From Wyeomyia smithii (taxonomy: Eukaryota > Arthropoda > Insecta > Diptera > Culicidae), in assembly GCF_029784165.1 (NCBI RefSeq), contig NC_073694.1, forward strand, positions 30,733,506 through 30,797,505: a stretch of DNA of 64,000 bases, read 5' to 3'. Both the position numbers and the translations under genes were made by a program. Shown in pieces: positions 53,114 to 64,000 of this stretch (its first letter is position 1; every line of letters starts with the position of its first letter). The notes under the pieces were generated by a model, which was given only the letters and a program-made list of their open reading frames with translations, did no database searches and was not told the DNA's origin.

Positions 53114-53659
53114 AATTTGACTACCACTCTTAGGGTATTATCGCATTACCATTAATGCTCAGACATACTCGATATTATTTTGCTGTGTGAAATATACTGC
53201 AACCATGCCAAAACCGTTTTCGTGGAATCATCGTTTTGAGCTCAGTTTTTGTCCGATTCAAGATCTGGTTTTTAAAAGATGGCTTAGAAGATGCTTATAT
53301 GTGGACAAACTCTTAGAATTTTGATATTTGGTTTTAAAACAAAATGGCGTCGGAGAAACATCGAAAATTTTCGATTTCTCAAAAATTCAAAATGGTTCAT
53401 AACCGAAATGGACTATAACCGCTTCAAAATTGTTGCCCCTTAAGTTGAAATATGGTGAAATTCGGGGAAATTAGGTTTTGCATCAAAATACACAAACAAA
53501 ATTATATACAGAAACCAAGGCAGCAAAAAAGTCAATTTTTTTTGCACTGTGTAATTTCCGGATAATTGAGTCCAAACTTCCGGATAATCGAATCCCGTAT
53601 AACCGAGTCCGACCTGTATTTATTTTTGGTGTTTATTGTTAACGTAAATCAGCGCTACC

Positions 53660-54035
53660 CTTTTCCAAGGCTGCATATTCAATTTTAGGGTGCTTTTCCG
53701 CCGCATGTCGATAGCTCGCTCCACAAGTACAATTTTGACAAACTTGTAATTCCTAAGTAGTACTACAAGTTCGTCGAAAAAAGCAATGCTCTAACTCTTA
53801 TGCCTGGAGTGTGAGAGCCAGTGCAATATAATATTCATCGCGAATATCGGCTGAATATCCCACTTCAGGCATAAGAGTTAGAGCATTGCTTTCTTCAACA
53901 AACTTGTAGCATTACATAAGGATTGCAAGTTTGTCGTACATCATGTTTCAAAATTGTACTTGTGGAGCGAATTATCGACAAGCGGCCAATTGAATGGAAT
54001 TGACACTCCAAACTGGAATATGCAATCTTGCCCTT
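53660..54035. mobile_element. Foldback MITE, about 375 bp
   Basis: Arms of about 150 bp: GGCTGCATATTCAATTTTAG, TCGCTCCACAAGTACAATTT and GCAATGCTCTAACTCTTATG on the left recur inverted on the right. It lies just outside the outer pogo-like element. Confidence 0.75.
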
Positions 54036-54123
54036 TTCATAAATTGAAAATTTTCGGAGGGGTGATATTTTATTTCGCTTCTTTTTAAACAGTAATTACC
54101 AAAACTGAGGATACTTCCTGCAG

Positions 54124-54471
54124 ACAGGATGGCGAAAAAATTTTCAAAATCAAATTCCCTGATTTTTTCTGATATTCCCTGAAATACAACATTAATTTAC
54201 CTGATATTTTTCAACACTCGGCACATAAAAGGGCAACGCAACTCTGAAATCCCAGAAAAAAGTATTCAATCGGGTATTAAACCTAACCTTAGTAGTCCCG
54301 ATTTAGCTTTTTATGCTAGATAAATCGGGTTTTTCGCTAGAGAGTCGTTTAAAAAAGAATCGCCTCTCGGTTAAAAATTTTTCCCTGAACATTTTTCAGT
54401 TTTCCCTGATATTCCATGATTTCCCTGATCGAAAAATAATTCCCTGATTTTCCAGGTTTTCGACACCCTGT
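54124..54471. mobile_element. MITE with ACAGGGTGTCGAAAA ends
   Basis: Left ACAGGATGGCGAAAA and inverted right ACAGGGTGTCGAAAA. The interior repeats TTCCCTGAT(TTTC/ATTCC) words near both ends. About 350 bp. Confidence 0.65.
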
Positions 54472-54599
54472 GTAGAGGTATATTTTGGTAAAGTTATTTA
54501 CAGTTAATTCGATTTTCGTTACTTCATTCACTTCTTCAAAGAAAAACAAACTTTCAGTTGAATTTAAAAAAAAACAAGATAGGAAAAACTCAACGGGGC

Positions 54600-54906
54600 G
54601 AATCGAATTGTCATCCATTTCCCATGGATTCCAAATTTCCGATTGGTTGTGTTTGTGGTTATGCCGGCTCAGCACCTGTCATTTTTTCTCGGCCGCAGCT
54701 CATCAGACTGAAAGTAAAAGTTTGTTTTCTTTCGGCTGTGTTTTCTTTTTTCATTCGCTGATTTTTGGTGTAAGGCTTTTTTATTTCGTTTTTGATTCGC
54801 TCCTCGCGTTGAGAGGCCATGGACTAGGATGTACACCTTGTAGTGTACCCAGCGGTGTCGACGATCGCGAAAGTGAATGCTTGAGTTTGGATCGTTATCA
54901 CGTTCG
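54600..54906 (+). promoter_or_regulatory. Candidate noncoding first exon (leader 3)
   Basis: Leader-like sequence ends CACGTTCG followed by gtgagg at 54907. The open frame at 54485-54910 has no homology I recognise and is probably leader. It is the nearest candidate leader to the start exon at 55344, 440 bp downstream. Confidence 0.35.
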
Positions 54907-55343
54907 GTGAGGAGTTCGGCCTTCGCTGTTCCATCTTTCCGTTTTGCCTTCTGCCCAAACGATGCCGCCTCGCAACGCGTGTTATTGATTTGCGGTGCCG
55001 CTGGGGGCAGCGGGGCGGGAGGGGGACGATAGCGATGATACGTGATGCAGTGTGGAATTTGTGATGTGTGTGATGTGTTTGGCCTAATAATATCGGTACT
55101 TTCGATTACGAACGGTTTAGAGTTTATGGTTAATGTATGAGTTTAAAATTATTGCGTTGGATACAAGTCGGTTTTCGCAGCTTTTTGTCAAACGAACTGC
55201 TTCCGTCTGAACGTGTCATTTGACATGATATAATCTGATATGTTTCATGACAATTAGAGCTATATTATTATGTACCACAATTAATGCTAGATTATATCTT
55301 TCCTATATGTTACTTACGCTTTTGTCTTTGCTTTTTTTTACAG

Positions 55344-55427
55344 AATACCAACAACGCAAACTGAGTTATTGTTATTAAATTTTTTCCGTCAAGTTAGCAA
55401 AAACACTCGTCCAAAATGCCTAAATCG
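55344..55427 (+). CDS. First coding exon with a four-codon start (Met-Pro-Lys-Ser)
   Basis: A long pyrimidine tract and ttttacag precede 55344. A short leader follows, with CCAAAATGCC context around the ATG at 55416-55418. Then come CCT AAA TCG and a consensus donor gtaagt at 55428, in phase 0. This is a complete 84-base exon that starts translation with four codons. The rest of the protein is not visible in the 8.5 kb that follows, so the gene cannot be named. Confidence 0.55.
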
Positions 55428-58400
55428 GTAAGTAACACAAAAACCTAAATATCATTATATCAATGTAAAATCACAACCATTCCCAGATAAAAGTACACAA
55501 ATGTTTGAAATGCAGTCTAGTTCACATCACCAACCGACTAGCCGTCAGTGTTTTTATCTTATCGGCAAATGAGAGCCCCCTAAACGGAAGGCACCTTTCC
55601 GTTTGCTTGTAGACAATCGCACGTACAATGAATAGCCAGCCATAGTGTGTAGCTATTTGCATGTATCATCATATTTAGCGAGCGTGTTCTACCTCCTTTG
55701 CCCTTTCCAGTGTATAGTACTGAGTTGAAAGCGTGTCATTTATCGTTAAGGTAATATGCGCAAATGAGTATTATCTATTCCCGGCGATTGTTTATTTTTC
55801 TCTGCCTTCATTTTAAACCGTGATTTTAACTCATTCGCTAAAGATCGACTCGTGCACGCGTGAGTTGTGGATGTTCACGCTATTGCGTCGCTGTGAAAAT
55901 TAGGAAGGTTAGCCGTAATTTGTTTTTGTTCTAAAAAATGGTCGATTTTGGGTTTACCGTCCGCCGTCTCCTTGCTGGAATAATTATCACCTGTCGATTG
56001 GTTTGCTCAGATGCAACTCGATGTGATTGCTAATCTCGTCGGATCGGTGCGAGGTTTCAATATGAACTCCCTCGTAGACTAGAACCTTTTTCGATTTCGC
56101 TAGAAGGACATCCAATGAAGTAAAAATTTCCGTATTTTACACATCAGGTAGTACAGTCGGTTCAGAATAAAACATTTGCATCAATTTAACTAAATTAACA
56201 TCACACATACAGGCCATTCTCTCCATCATATTCGCTAATAAGTTCAATGTACCGCGAGGAAGTATTTTATGATCGCTGCTTGTGCACGCTTTTCAACGGC
56301 TACTTTTTGAGATCGGTCCTAACTGCCTCAGGAAGTATACAGTACAGTATTTTTTTACACGATGGATACATACCGTGTAAATGAACCGCGTTATTTGGAA
56401 AAACGTCGTAGAAAAACTGTTTAAAAATCGTGTAGAAGTGTAACTGTGTGAAAAACACCCTACTCTAGTATCTTACCGTTATTTTACTTACTGTAACTGT
56501 TTTACACGAGGACGAAAAATTCGATGTGCTGTTTTTTTTTTATTTTGCATTATTTCGTAATTATATGATAATTCCGAGTTGAATTGAACGATTGATGCAC
56601 ATTACTATTTTCTGAATTTTGTGATACTTTTGGTTTTGTTTACCAATGTAACAATGTTTAGTGACAGTGCTTTTTTGCTTTTCGACACAATTCCGATGAG
56701 TAAAATTCACTATTTTTTACTTGACTAAACGCTGCCGTGTTCACATCATTTTAAAACTATTTTAAGTTTAAAATTTAAAATGTTTTTATTAACGCAAGAA
56801 AATCATAAAGGTACAACCTATTAAAAATTTCTGGTTTACACTACCCGCCATAAGTTTGGAATTGCTTAACTGAGTATTGCAACACCCTATTTGAATACTG
56901 CAAAAGTTTTGCACCACCTGAAATTGGCAGATTTACGTAGCCATATCTCGTGATTCCGACAACCTGAAGAGTTGCGGTCTCCAGCAAAAAAAGGTCAAGG
57001 GCCTATAATCGGCGAACACTTCGAAATTCTCTCCGCGCTAATTTGCGTATGATTCTGAACATTTAGAACTTAATTGATCCTTAGGATCCCACCGCTTAGA
57101 GAGTCGCGATCTTCAGCAAAGTTGTTCAAAACGTCAAAGGTTTTCATGTGATGCACAGCTTGTTTCGAGTTTTAGCCGCTATGCGGTGCTATATGTATAT
57201 AGGTTCGAGTATTTTGAACTTTATTTATGTTGTCAATGAGCCACTCAAAAAGATCAGTACAGTTCAATGTGGAATTCAAACTTTACTAGTGCCACACAAG
57301 TTGCATGTAGTATTGAGTTTTTGAACTGAATTATCTAAACTTTATAAAAATCTGCGATCTTCGGGAAAGTTGTTTAGACTGTTAAATGCTTCTGATTCGA
57401 TAGCAGTTTGGTTCGGAATTTTGTCTATTTTTGAATGTTATGAACTTAATTTATTGCGAAAATCAAAAAAGTTGCAGTGTTCAGCAACTCAACTTAATTT
57501 TCTTTTTAACGATTGATTTACAATATGTTGTTTTGAATTTTATTTATCACGGCGGATGATATAACAAAATAATATACAATATCAACAAGACGATTCAGTG
57601 ATTGATCCACCCAGAATTGATATAAAGAATTTATTTGTAAAAATTTTACTAGCAACATTGACGAAGATGTAAAACTTCTATCTCTTTTATTTGAAAAGAT
57701 ATAAATAATGTTGTATGAAAAGTTCACTCAACTCATAATTGTCAACCTATCTTTTTTCGAAGGTATTCTTCATATTTCATATCTTCTACAAAGATATTAA
57801 CCATATAGCCGTCCATATTTTTGTTAAACATTTTACTTGCTGTAGCTCAAGATAAAAAAGGTATTTAACCATTATCGGTTTTAAGAGATAATTGAACTTT
57901 AAATTACTCATTGGTGTGCAAATACACGCAGAAAATTATTGAATATTCTGAAGGCGCGTCTTTTTTACATCCAACAGAATCAAAAATCGTTTGTTTACTA
58001 GAGTTTTTTCGATTGTTTAATAAAGAAAAATTTTTTGTGTAAAATTTCGTACTTTCTCGAATAATTTCGTTAGTTGAGTAACTGTGGGTTAGAATCATTC
58101 TGCCCAATTCCCACTGAAACACACGATAAAAAACCAATATAACAAATGAGACGTAGAGAGATTGGTCAGTTAATACGGCCATCGGTTTCACAATCAAAAC
58201 TGATGGTTCAAATCACGGCTGCGACGACTGGCTGGTTGAATGTGTTGTTACAATCCGGAATCGTTCTGCTCCGTTTGTTCAATTAACCCATATTAGGTTC
58301 AACCGGTCGCCGTAACAGTCGTGGCTGTGAAAAATCAACAAGAGTAATAATAGTGAAATAAATAAACAATTACACTTTGCATTCGCGTATGGGACCTATT

Positions 58401-61400
58401 GGAGGGATGGCATCGTTACCCCTTCGTCGTCATACGGCTATAGGCTGTGACTGCTGTGTGTAAATAAATATATGATGGTGTACCTATTGGAAGACTGAAG
58501 GTCATTCTCGTAGAGACACCCGCGCACGATCCCTAAGCAGCGATTTACGCAAAACTCCCGCGTTGCTATTTTTGGCCCCATTTAGCGGAACAGGCCATTT
58601 GGAACGAAATCAACAATTATCATATGTTGGCAATTTCCCTTCCTCTCTCCCAGGGGAGATTACTTTACCACAGCCGGATCAGTTTCCGCTGGACTGACTG
58701 ACACGATGAATCAAATTTAGTACAGGGTCGTAGGCGTTTTTCCGGTTCTAGAGAAATTTGAGATTTTGTTGCGCTTAGAAAAGTATTGCTTTCATCGATA
58801 TTGTGTAGTATGTGCAGGTCAACTTGAATAAGTTGAACGGAGAGAAAATATCGGTAGTCGATATTCATAGCAAACGCGCTGCAAGTTTCATGTACATTTC
58901 ACTAGTCAGTCAGAGTATTATCGTCTTGCGTGCGCATTTGAGTTTACTCAATTCATGAAGCTGTCATGTCACTTTCCTTAATTGATATCTTTGCGTTAAC
59001 TGTTGTACGGCGTTCCCAGAATACAATCATTGTGCTGAGAATGTTTAGTATGCAGTCATACACCGTTTTTTGTGGCTGTATGTGTAAAATCACAAATTGT
59101 TTGTCGTGAAATAGTTACTTGTTATATATCAAAATAAAATTTTCGAGCATAATCAGGTGGTAGTAATCGAGTATTTTATATGAAAAGGTCAAATTTTTCC
59201 AAAATAATGCATCAACTAAAACTGAGTCCTACTATGCGACACTTCGAGCAAGTGCGTTTTGAATGAACGTATAATCTACGACAACTCTGCTTTTGATTAG
59301 ACAAGGTTTTAGTTGTTCAAAAATATAAAAAAAACGATTGATTCATTAGCAAACAGTGCCACCTTTTCAATTATCGAATTGATTACCCAACAGTTATTTA
59401 TAACCAACGTTATTCATATAGAAGTGTGTGCATGAGTTTTACCACTGGAAATAACCTCACAATGATGTAATCACAGCCAAGTGACATGTTGACTCATCGG
59501 AGTATAAAAGCAACAATCAATGATTAATGTCACGGAATGCAAGTCTACCTGCGATAAGCACTTCCTTTAGGGAGGGATGGGCGCCATTTTTTCAAGTTCT
59601 ATCACAATAATAGCTCCTAATAATTAATCCGAATAGATTCCTCTTAACAGTAATTTGACCCCAATCATACACTCAGCTATCGCAATCGACCTATTCGCCA
59701 AGAGATTGCATGTCCATACAACAATGTGAAACCCCTTAGGTAAAGCAGGTCACTCTCGTACCTACCTCTCTGGAGGTGGTTGATGATGGCCCGTTCTACT
59801 GCTCTCGTCATGTGACCTCACACCGGTAAATGGTGAATAAAAAAACGAGTACCTCTTAGAACTCTACTGATATTTGATGGTGAATATCGAGACGAGCTCC
59901 AGCACCAACACATCAGGCCCCTCGTCTCATGGCATGCCAGTATCGGCCGCAGAGATTCATCATTCCGCTGAACTATTGAAACTTTTGCGGTGTACAGAGT
60001 TTTCTCTACTTACCTACACCTAACATCAGAGATAAAAAACTGCTGCATACAAATGATGCAATTACCATTTATCCGCAAGTCAGCTTTTTTTTGCCTCAGA
60101 CTGGATCCATCAGCTTACATCGGCATGTGTATAGAGGAACAAGCGCGAGCGTGTGTGTCTGTTCCAGCAGTTCTAGCCTGTGTGGTAGGAAAGTAAGTTG
60201 TGCTTGCCAACAGTTCAATCATCATCACGGTGGATATCGGTGTGCTCAATGCTCCGCACCTTGATTGCAGATGAGCAGCAGGTTGGCAATGGAGAAAAAT
60301 ACTATTATGATGCACCCGAGATTCGCAAAAAACCTGTAAATTAGTAGCGCAGATTTGGGGTGTTTTTTGTGGATTCAATTTTTATGCCAAAGTCTCTGCA
60401 TTACTGTAACACACTACGTAAGCTCTAGCATTTATTGCTCATCTCGTCTGTTCGCATTTTAACATCACTCATCCCACTTCAATTATCATAAGTGCATTGA
60501 AAGGTCATATCAGTAGTCAGTTATGTAAACAGGTTTTACTGAAACGGAGTAAGCTCAGTTCTCTTTATAAGATTCATTCAGACGAATATCCTCGAGGTAT
60601 CCTTCATTTTTATCAATGGCATCCTCAAGACAACGCCGTAATCAGAGCATGTCTTTCGAACGCAGTCCTCCGGGTGTCGACAATATCCGCAAATTTCATC
60701 AGTGAAATGAACCGGTCACAGACCGGTTGTAGGTCGCAGCTTGGATGGTGATCAATTTTTCGTCAAAGAACAGGATCTATTGTTTCCTCCTTCAACAAAA
60801 AAGCAATCTCTTCGAGAGAGTCACTCGTATCTTTTTCAGTCGTTCCATAATGGTTTGGTATTTCATTCTAGTATTGGAAATGCGGAAGTCTTCTACGATG
60901 ATGATTTTACAGAAATGTTGATTCTTTAAAAAGTTTTCTGATGGAACGTACCAGGTTGCGAGAAATCTGCGCGGAGAAAGTTCCACTTCCAGGTTCCGCT
61001 GCTTAGAACCAACCTGTAGAGACATTTCGATTCAATAAACTGTGGCCAAATGACATCGACCAATCCGGAAAACCTCCTTCGGCGTTTTCTGGATAAGCGA
61101 CAAACTTTTAATCCCTTCTTTGACATACATTTTCACAAATTTGTAATGAAATAATTTAGATTTTCTAATGCAGAACCTAAAAGTAAACGTAACTGAATAC
61201 ATTGTCAACCGAAGTACAGTCAGGTTTTACGCGGGGGATACGTAACTCGTAAAAAAAACCGCGTTAATTCGAAAATCCGCGTAAAAAAACCGCGCTAATT
61301 CAAAAATCCGCGTAAAAAAACCGCGTTAATTCAAAAATCCGCGTAAAAAACACCTTTTTTTTAGATCCGCGTAAAGTAGACCAGCAAGAAGGGCTTTAGA

Positions 61401-62634
61401 AAAAAACCCGAGACACTCTAGAACCAGTATTTAATTGTCCTCTTTGACAGTCATTCCGGATCTTTCGGTGAGCGGAGAGTATTTTTTGGACTAAGTCTTT
61501 TACTTGATAAACACTTAAACGTTTCTGGTTCCAAACCCACATTAATTCGGAAATTCGTGAAAATTTCTTTGAATTAGCGCGGTATCGCGTAAAAAAAAAC
61601 CGCGTTAGTTCAAAAATCCGCGTAAAAAAACGCGTTTATTCAAAAATCGTAAAAAAACCGCGTAAAAAAACCTGACTGTTAGTCATTTGTTACATCCATT
61701 AGCCCAAAATTGAAGTTTGAAAATTTTCGCATTTTTTCCGCCGCACCCTGTATGAAGGATTCATATGGATAAATGCAACTTATGATCCGAAAATACTTTA
61801 AAATTCAATCGACCTTTTTTCATTTAAATGAATTTGCACAATTATTACACAGCTCATTCTTTGACAGCGGATTTAGTTATGATCAGCGAAGGAAAAAAAT
61901 CACCTCTAGCGATTAATGAATAGACATAAAACAAGCCTAAGATGCGTTGAAATCGTCGTCAGTATGCGAAAAACAAAGCATCGGTGCTGGTGCACTCTCT
62001 TTGCTTTCCTCTTTACGATATATTTCTATTCATTAGTGTACACCATATCACGTGGTTCTCAATGTGCACAACTCGGTATATGAAGCTATTCGTCTCTGTT
62101 ACACAGAGGGATCAGAACTTGTTATATCCTTATTCATTTGACTCACGAATATGATTTTTTGTCAGAAAAGAAAGAAAGTGACAGTGTATGCCCTCCTACT
62201 CTCGCTTAAACTAAACCGCTGCCGTAGTAGTCCCTTCCCCCACACATTCCCTCTCACCGCACCCAGCCTCTGCTGCTGTTCAGGCGACATGATATTCTCC
62301 TGTTGCTATCCTTTCTTCCCCTAACTACCGGCCTATGGAGAGACAAACGCAACGATCGAATCGCTTCTCAGAGCTGATGTAGTCTAGTCATGTGTTTGTT
62401 TTCTCCCAGAAACCTATGCACCATATCATCATTTCATTATGGGTTGAGAGGATTCAAGTTTAGTCGCGGCCTGTACACTTCGTGAAGTGCACAAGTGATG
62501 AATAAACGACGATTGCATCATATTCGTTTCGTTTCCATCACTGGTCATGATAACTTCTGAATTATTCATCCAATCTTTTTGCTGGCCGAGGGAATTTTGT
62601 AGTATTGACCAAATATTTCAATGAATTTATGCTA
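55428..62634 (+). other. Presumed large intron of the start-exon gene
   Basis: Mostly AT-rich DNA without a supported exon. It holds a Tc1-like terminal fragment near 56838 (ACTACCCGCCATAAGTTTGG) and the ACGCGG MITE at 61217. Open frames at 57904, 60792 and 60926 on the minus strand and 59990 and 60497 on the + strand are short and fragmentary. Those near 60500-61130 could be a decayed transposase, but I see no diagnostic motif. Confidence 0.4.
61217..61678. mobile_element. Pogo-like MITE with ACGCGG module
   Basis: Ends CAGTCAGGTTTTACGCGG and inverted CAGTCAGGTTTTTTTACGCG. TA precedes it, and TT follows. The interior has three units of about 32 bp (CCGCGTTAATTCAAAAATCC plus GCGTAAAAAAA). 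Same family as 36201-36786. Confidence 0.75.
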
Positions 62635-62712
62635 CAGGTCGGACTCGATTATCCGGATTTTTGAAAAATATTTCGCTCCGGATAACCGAATTCTCCGGAT
62701 GACCGAGTCGAT
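62635..62712. mobile_element. Short fragment of the CAGGTCGGACTCGATTATCCGG family
   Basis: The full left end of the outer-element family (preceded by TA) is followed by a partial inverted end CCGGATGACCGAGTCGA, without the terminal CCGACCTG. It is a second copy of that family in the window, about 78 bp. Confidence 0.6.
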
Positions 62713-62869
62713 TAGTCATTTATTTATTTTTATTTCTTCTCATCAAGAACAGTCAACAGCTTGTTTATAAATACGTAATAAATATAAGTATGAATTTTCT
62801 AGGGACTGCATATCGATGATTGTCAAAGGAATTTAATCACAATGAGATCATAATGAGATGTTGGTAAAT

Positions 62870-63590
62870 AGCTGGGCAGTGCGTACCATTCTATCCCTAC
62901 CTCCCCGTGGTACCAGTCGGGATACGAGTAACCAACCAAGACCATGGTATCCTACCTGTGATGAGACCTCGGTCATTTGCTGGTAGGGAAGGGGGAAAGC
63001 CCAACCTCCCAGAGCGTTTGTTTCCTAGGTTAGCGGCGGCTCACAACAGCGTTTGATCCGGTGCGGGCGGCTGAATTAAGAAACGTGTTGTCTCGAAAGC
63101 TATAACCAAAATGGCAGCCCCATTGAGAGACTTGGTAGATAGCGTGGCTCTAGTAAGGCAACCTACCTAAACAATAACACTCGGTACCTGGAACTGGGCG
63201 CTGTTTGAGCAGTTAGAACCTTGCAAGTTTAGCATCGTGGCTTTGCAGGAGATCTGTCGCAGAGGTGAGAGGGTGTGGAGAGTTCGTGGCAGCAAGGCCT
63301 ATTTCTATCAGAGCGGTGAACCAACCAACGAGTTAGGAACGGGTTCTTGTGTGCTGGGCAGAATGCAGGATCGCATGATCAACTAAAAGGCGATCAACGA
63401 GAGTATTCGTTTACTGAAAATAAAAGGGTGTTTTTTCACTACAGCATCATCAACCTGCACTGCCCGCACGAAGGTAGACCTGACGACGAGAACGAATCGT
63501 TATACGCGCAGTTGAAGGCATCATACGAATGCTGCTCACCACGGGACATGAAGATCGTTGTCGGGGATATGAAGAGTAGGCTGTCCCAAA
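62870..63590 (+). mobile_element. 5' end and endonuclease of an APE-type LINE, truncated
   Basis: GC-richer leader from about 62870, then broken frames reading LQEICRRGERVWRVRGSKAY-like text, YFYQSGEPTNELGTGFLCAG, IINLHCPHEGRPDDENESLY and MKIVVGDM before the match stops. These are the N-terminal blocks of an insect APE-endonuclease LINE. It probably belongs to the group whose RT ends lie at 33956-35990. Confidence 0.6.
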
Positions 63591-64000
63591 AAAAATCGAT
63601 GTTGAAAAAGTCAAGGTGCCCAGCCTTAAATTGAAAGATAATGTTATTTATAGCATTTTTGTAGAACATTTCGACTTTCTAAAAAATCGTTTTCAGGTTG
63701 CCCAAACGTGATTTATGAAAAAATGACTTTTCCAAGCTACAAAACCACTCTTTTGCACTTATTCAAATCTGTTCGATTCCTAAATTTTTCCAAATATTTT
63801 TTTATTTTTGTTGGGTTGTTTTTAAATATGTTGCATGGTTTGGTTCAGCATCGCATTCAATTATTTGACTCACAGAGCCCATTGAACATCACAAAAAAGT
63901 GAATTTTTCTCATAATTTTTAGATAAAACCCTTTAAAACACAAATAAAAATTTTTTTTAATCAAGAACTGAAATTTTTACTGGAAAGCGGGATTCAGGAC
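63591..64000. other. AT-rich end of the window
   Basis: The short open frame at 63708-63902 has no support. Nothing else recognised. Confidence 0.35.

Larger units (their letters stand above)
36870..53616. mobile_element. Outer palindromic pogo-like element holding all nested insertions
   Basis: The left end CAGATCGGAGTCGATTATCC at 36870 and the right end (inverted CAGGTCGGACTCGGTTATAC) at 53616 are flanked by TA (36868-36869, 53617-53618). The two arms are long diverged inverted copies. Left arm segments are 36870-37424, 49744-49923 and 51809-52070; right arm segments are 52143-52388 and 53114-53616. Without later insertions the element would be about 1.8 kb. Matching phrases include TTTGTCCACCTAT on the left against GTTTGTCCACATAT inverted on the right. 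No transposase ORF seen. Confidence 0.8.
52143..53616 (-). repeat. Right arm of the palindromic element
   Basis: Inverted, diverged copy of the left arm (36870-37424, 49744-49923 and 51809-52070), interrupted only by the pogo-like MITE at 52389-53113. The central spacer of the palindrome is about 52071-52142. Confidence 0.8.

Noticed and set aside
36203..53616. LTR retrotransposon or endogenous retrovirus
   Set aside because: No long direct terminal repeats, tRNA primer site, protease or integrase text. All RTs carry non-LTR features.
54485..54910. 141-codon plus-strand ORF with a hydrophobic run
   Set aside because: No splice or homology support. The sequence looks like an untranslated leader, and the hydrophobic run comes from a T-rich tract.
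60497..61130. Cluster of short ORFs on both strands that might be a decayed transposase or nuclear gene
   Set aside because: No DDE/DDD or other catalytic motif, no terminal repeats found, and frames break every 60-80 codons.

Overview
The window is animal nuclear DNA, most likely from an insect and probably a mosquito-like dipteran. The basis is short GT-AG introns in compact housekeeping genes, AT-rich spacers, the spread of transposon types (LOA-like, R1-clade and Jockey/CR1-like LINEs, a tRNA-derived SINE, and hAT, pogo-like and piggyBac-like MITEs), and genes whose nearest recognisable families are animal (NECAP, POLR3F, TMEM129). The species call is inference. There is no CRISPR array, rRNA gene or bacterial-style operon.

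Bases 1-20070 are the gene-dense part. A long coiled-coil protein gene, 5' truncated by the window edge, runs on the + strand to 11853. It has a 4.3 kb coiled-coil exon, four small phase-compatible exons and a short basic last exon. Two alternative 3' exons (5645-5929 and 9814-10839) each end in one hydrophobic segment, so the gene appears able to make soluble and tail-anchored isoforms. A NuMA/Mud-type spindle or cortical protein is a tentative identification. A small secreted-protein gene (6719-7147) lies inside one of its introns. NECAP (minus strand, four exons, 13821-14720) follows, then POLR3F (plus strand, two exons, 17762-18727) and TMEM129 (minus strand, one exon, 18910-20070). The last two converge and have poly(A) signals about 30 bp apart.

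Bases 20071-36869 are mostly spacer with MITEs, a LOA-like LINE interrupted by a hAT MITE, and degenerate LINE fragments. Three GC-rich stretches that end in good 5' splice sites (about 23930-24541, 32800-33254 and 54600-54906) look like alternative noncoding first exons. The likely gene is one whose tiny first coding exon (Met-Pro-Lys-Ser, 55416-55427) is the last exon seen on the + strand; the rest lies outside the window or in the unresolved intron 55428-64000.

Bases 36870-53616 are one stack of nested insertions. The outermost layer is a roughly 1.8 kb palindromic pogo-like element with TA target duplications. A LOA-like LINE sits in its left arm. A 5 kb hAT element and two R1-clade LINE copies sit in that LINE. 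A Jockey/CR1-like LINE sits in the hAT, a second hAT in that LINE, and a TTAA-flanked piggyBac-like MITE in the second hAT. That is six levels, most of them bounded by target-site duplications I can read. The two R1-clade copies (A, 45063-49106; B, 43908-45047) belong to different subfamilies, yet share the same target bases inside the reverse-transcriptase gene of the LOA-like LINE. This suggests a LINE that targets another LINE and is the observation I would follow first.
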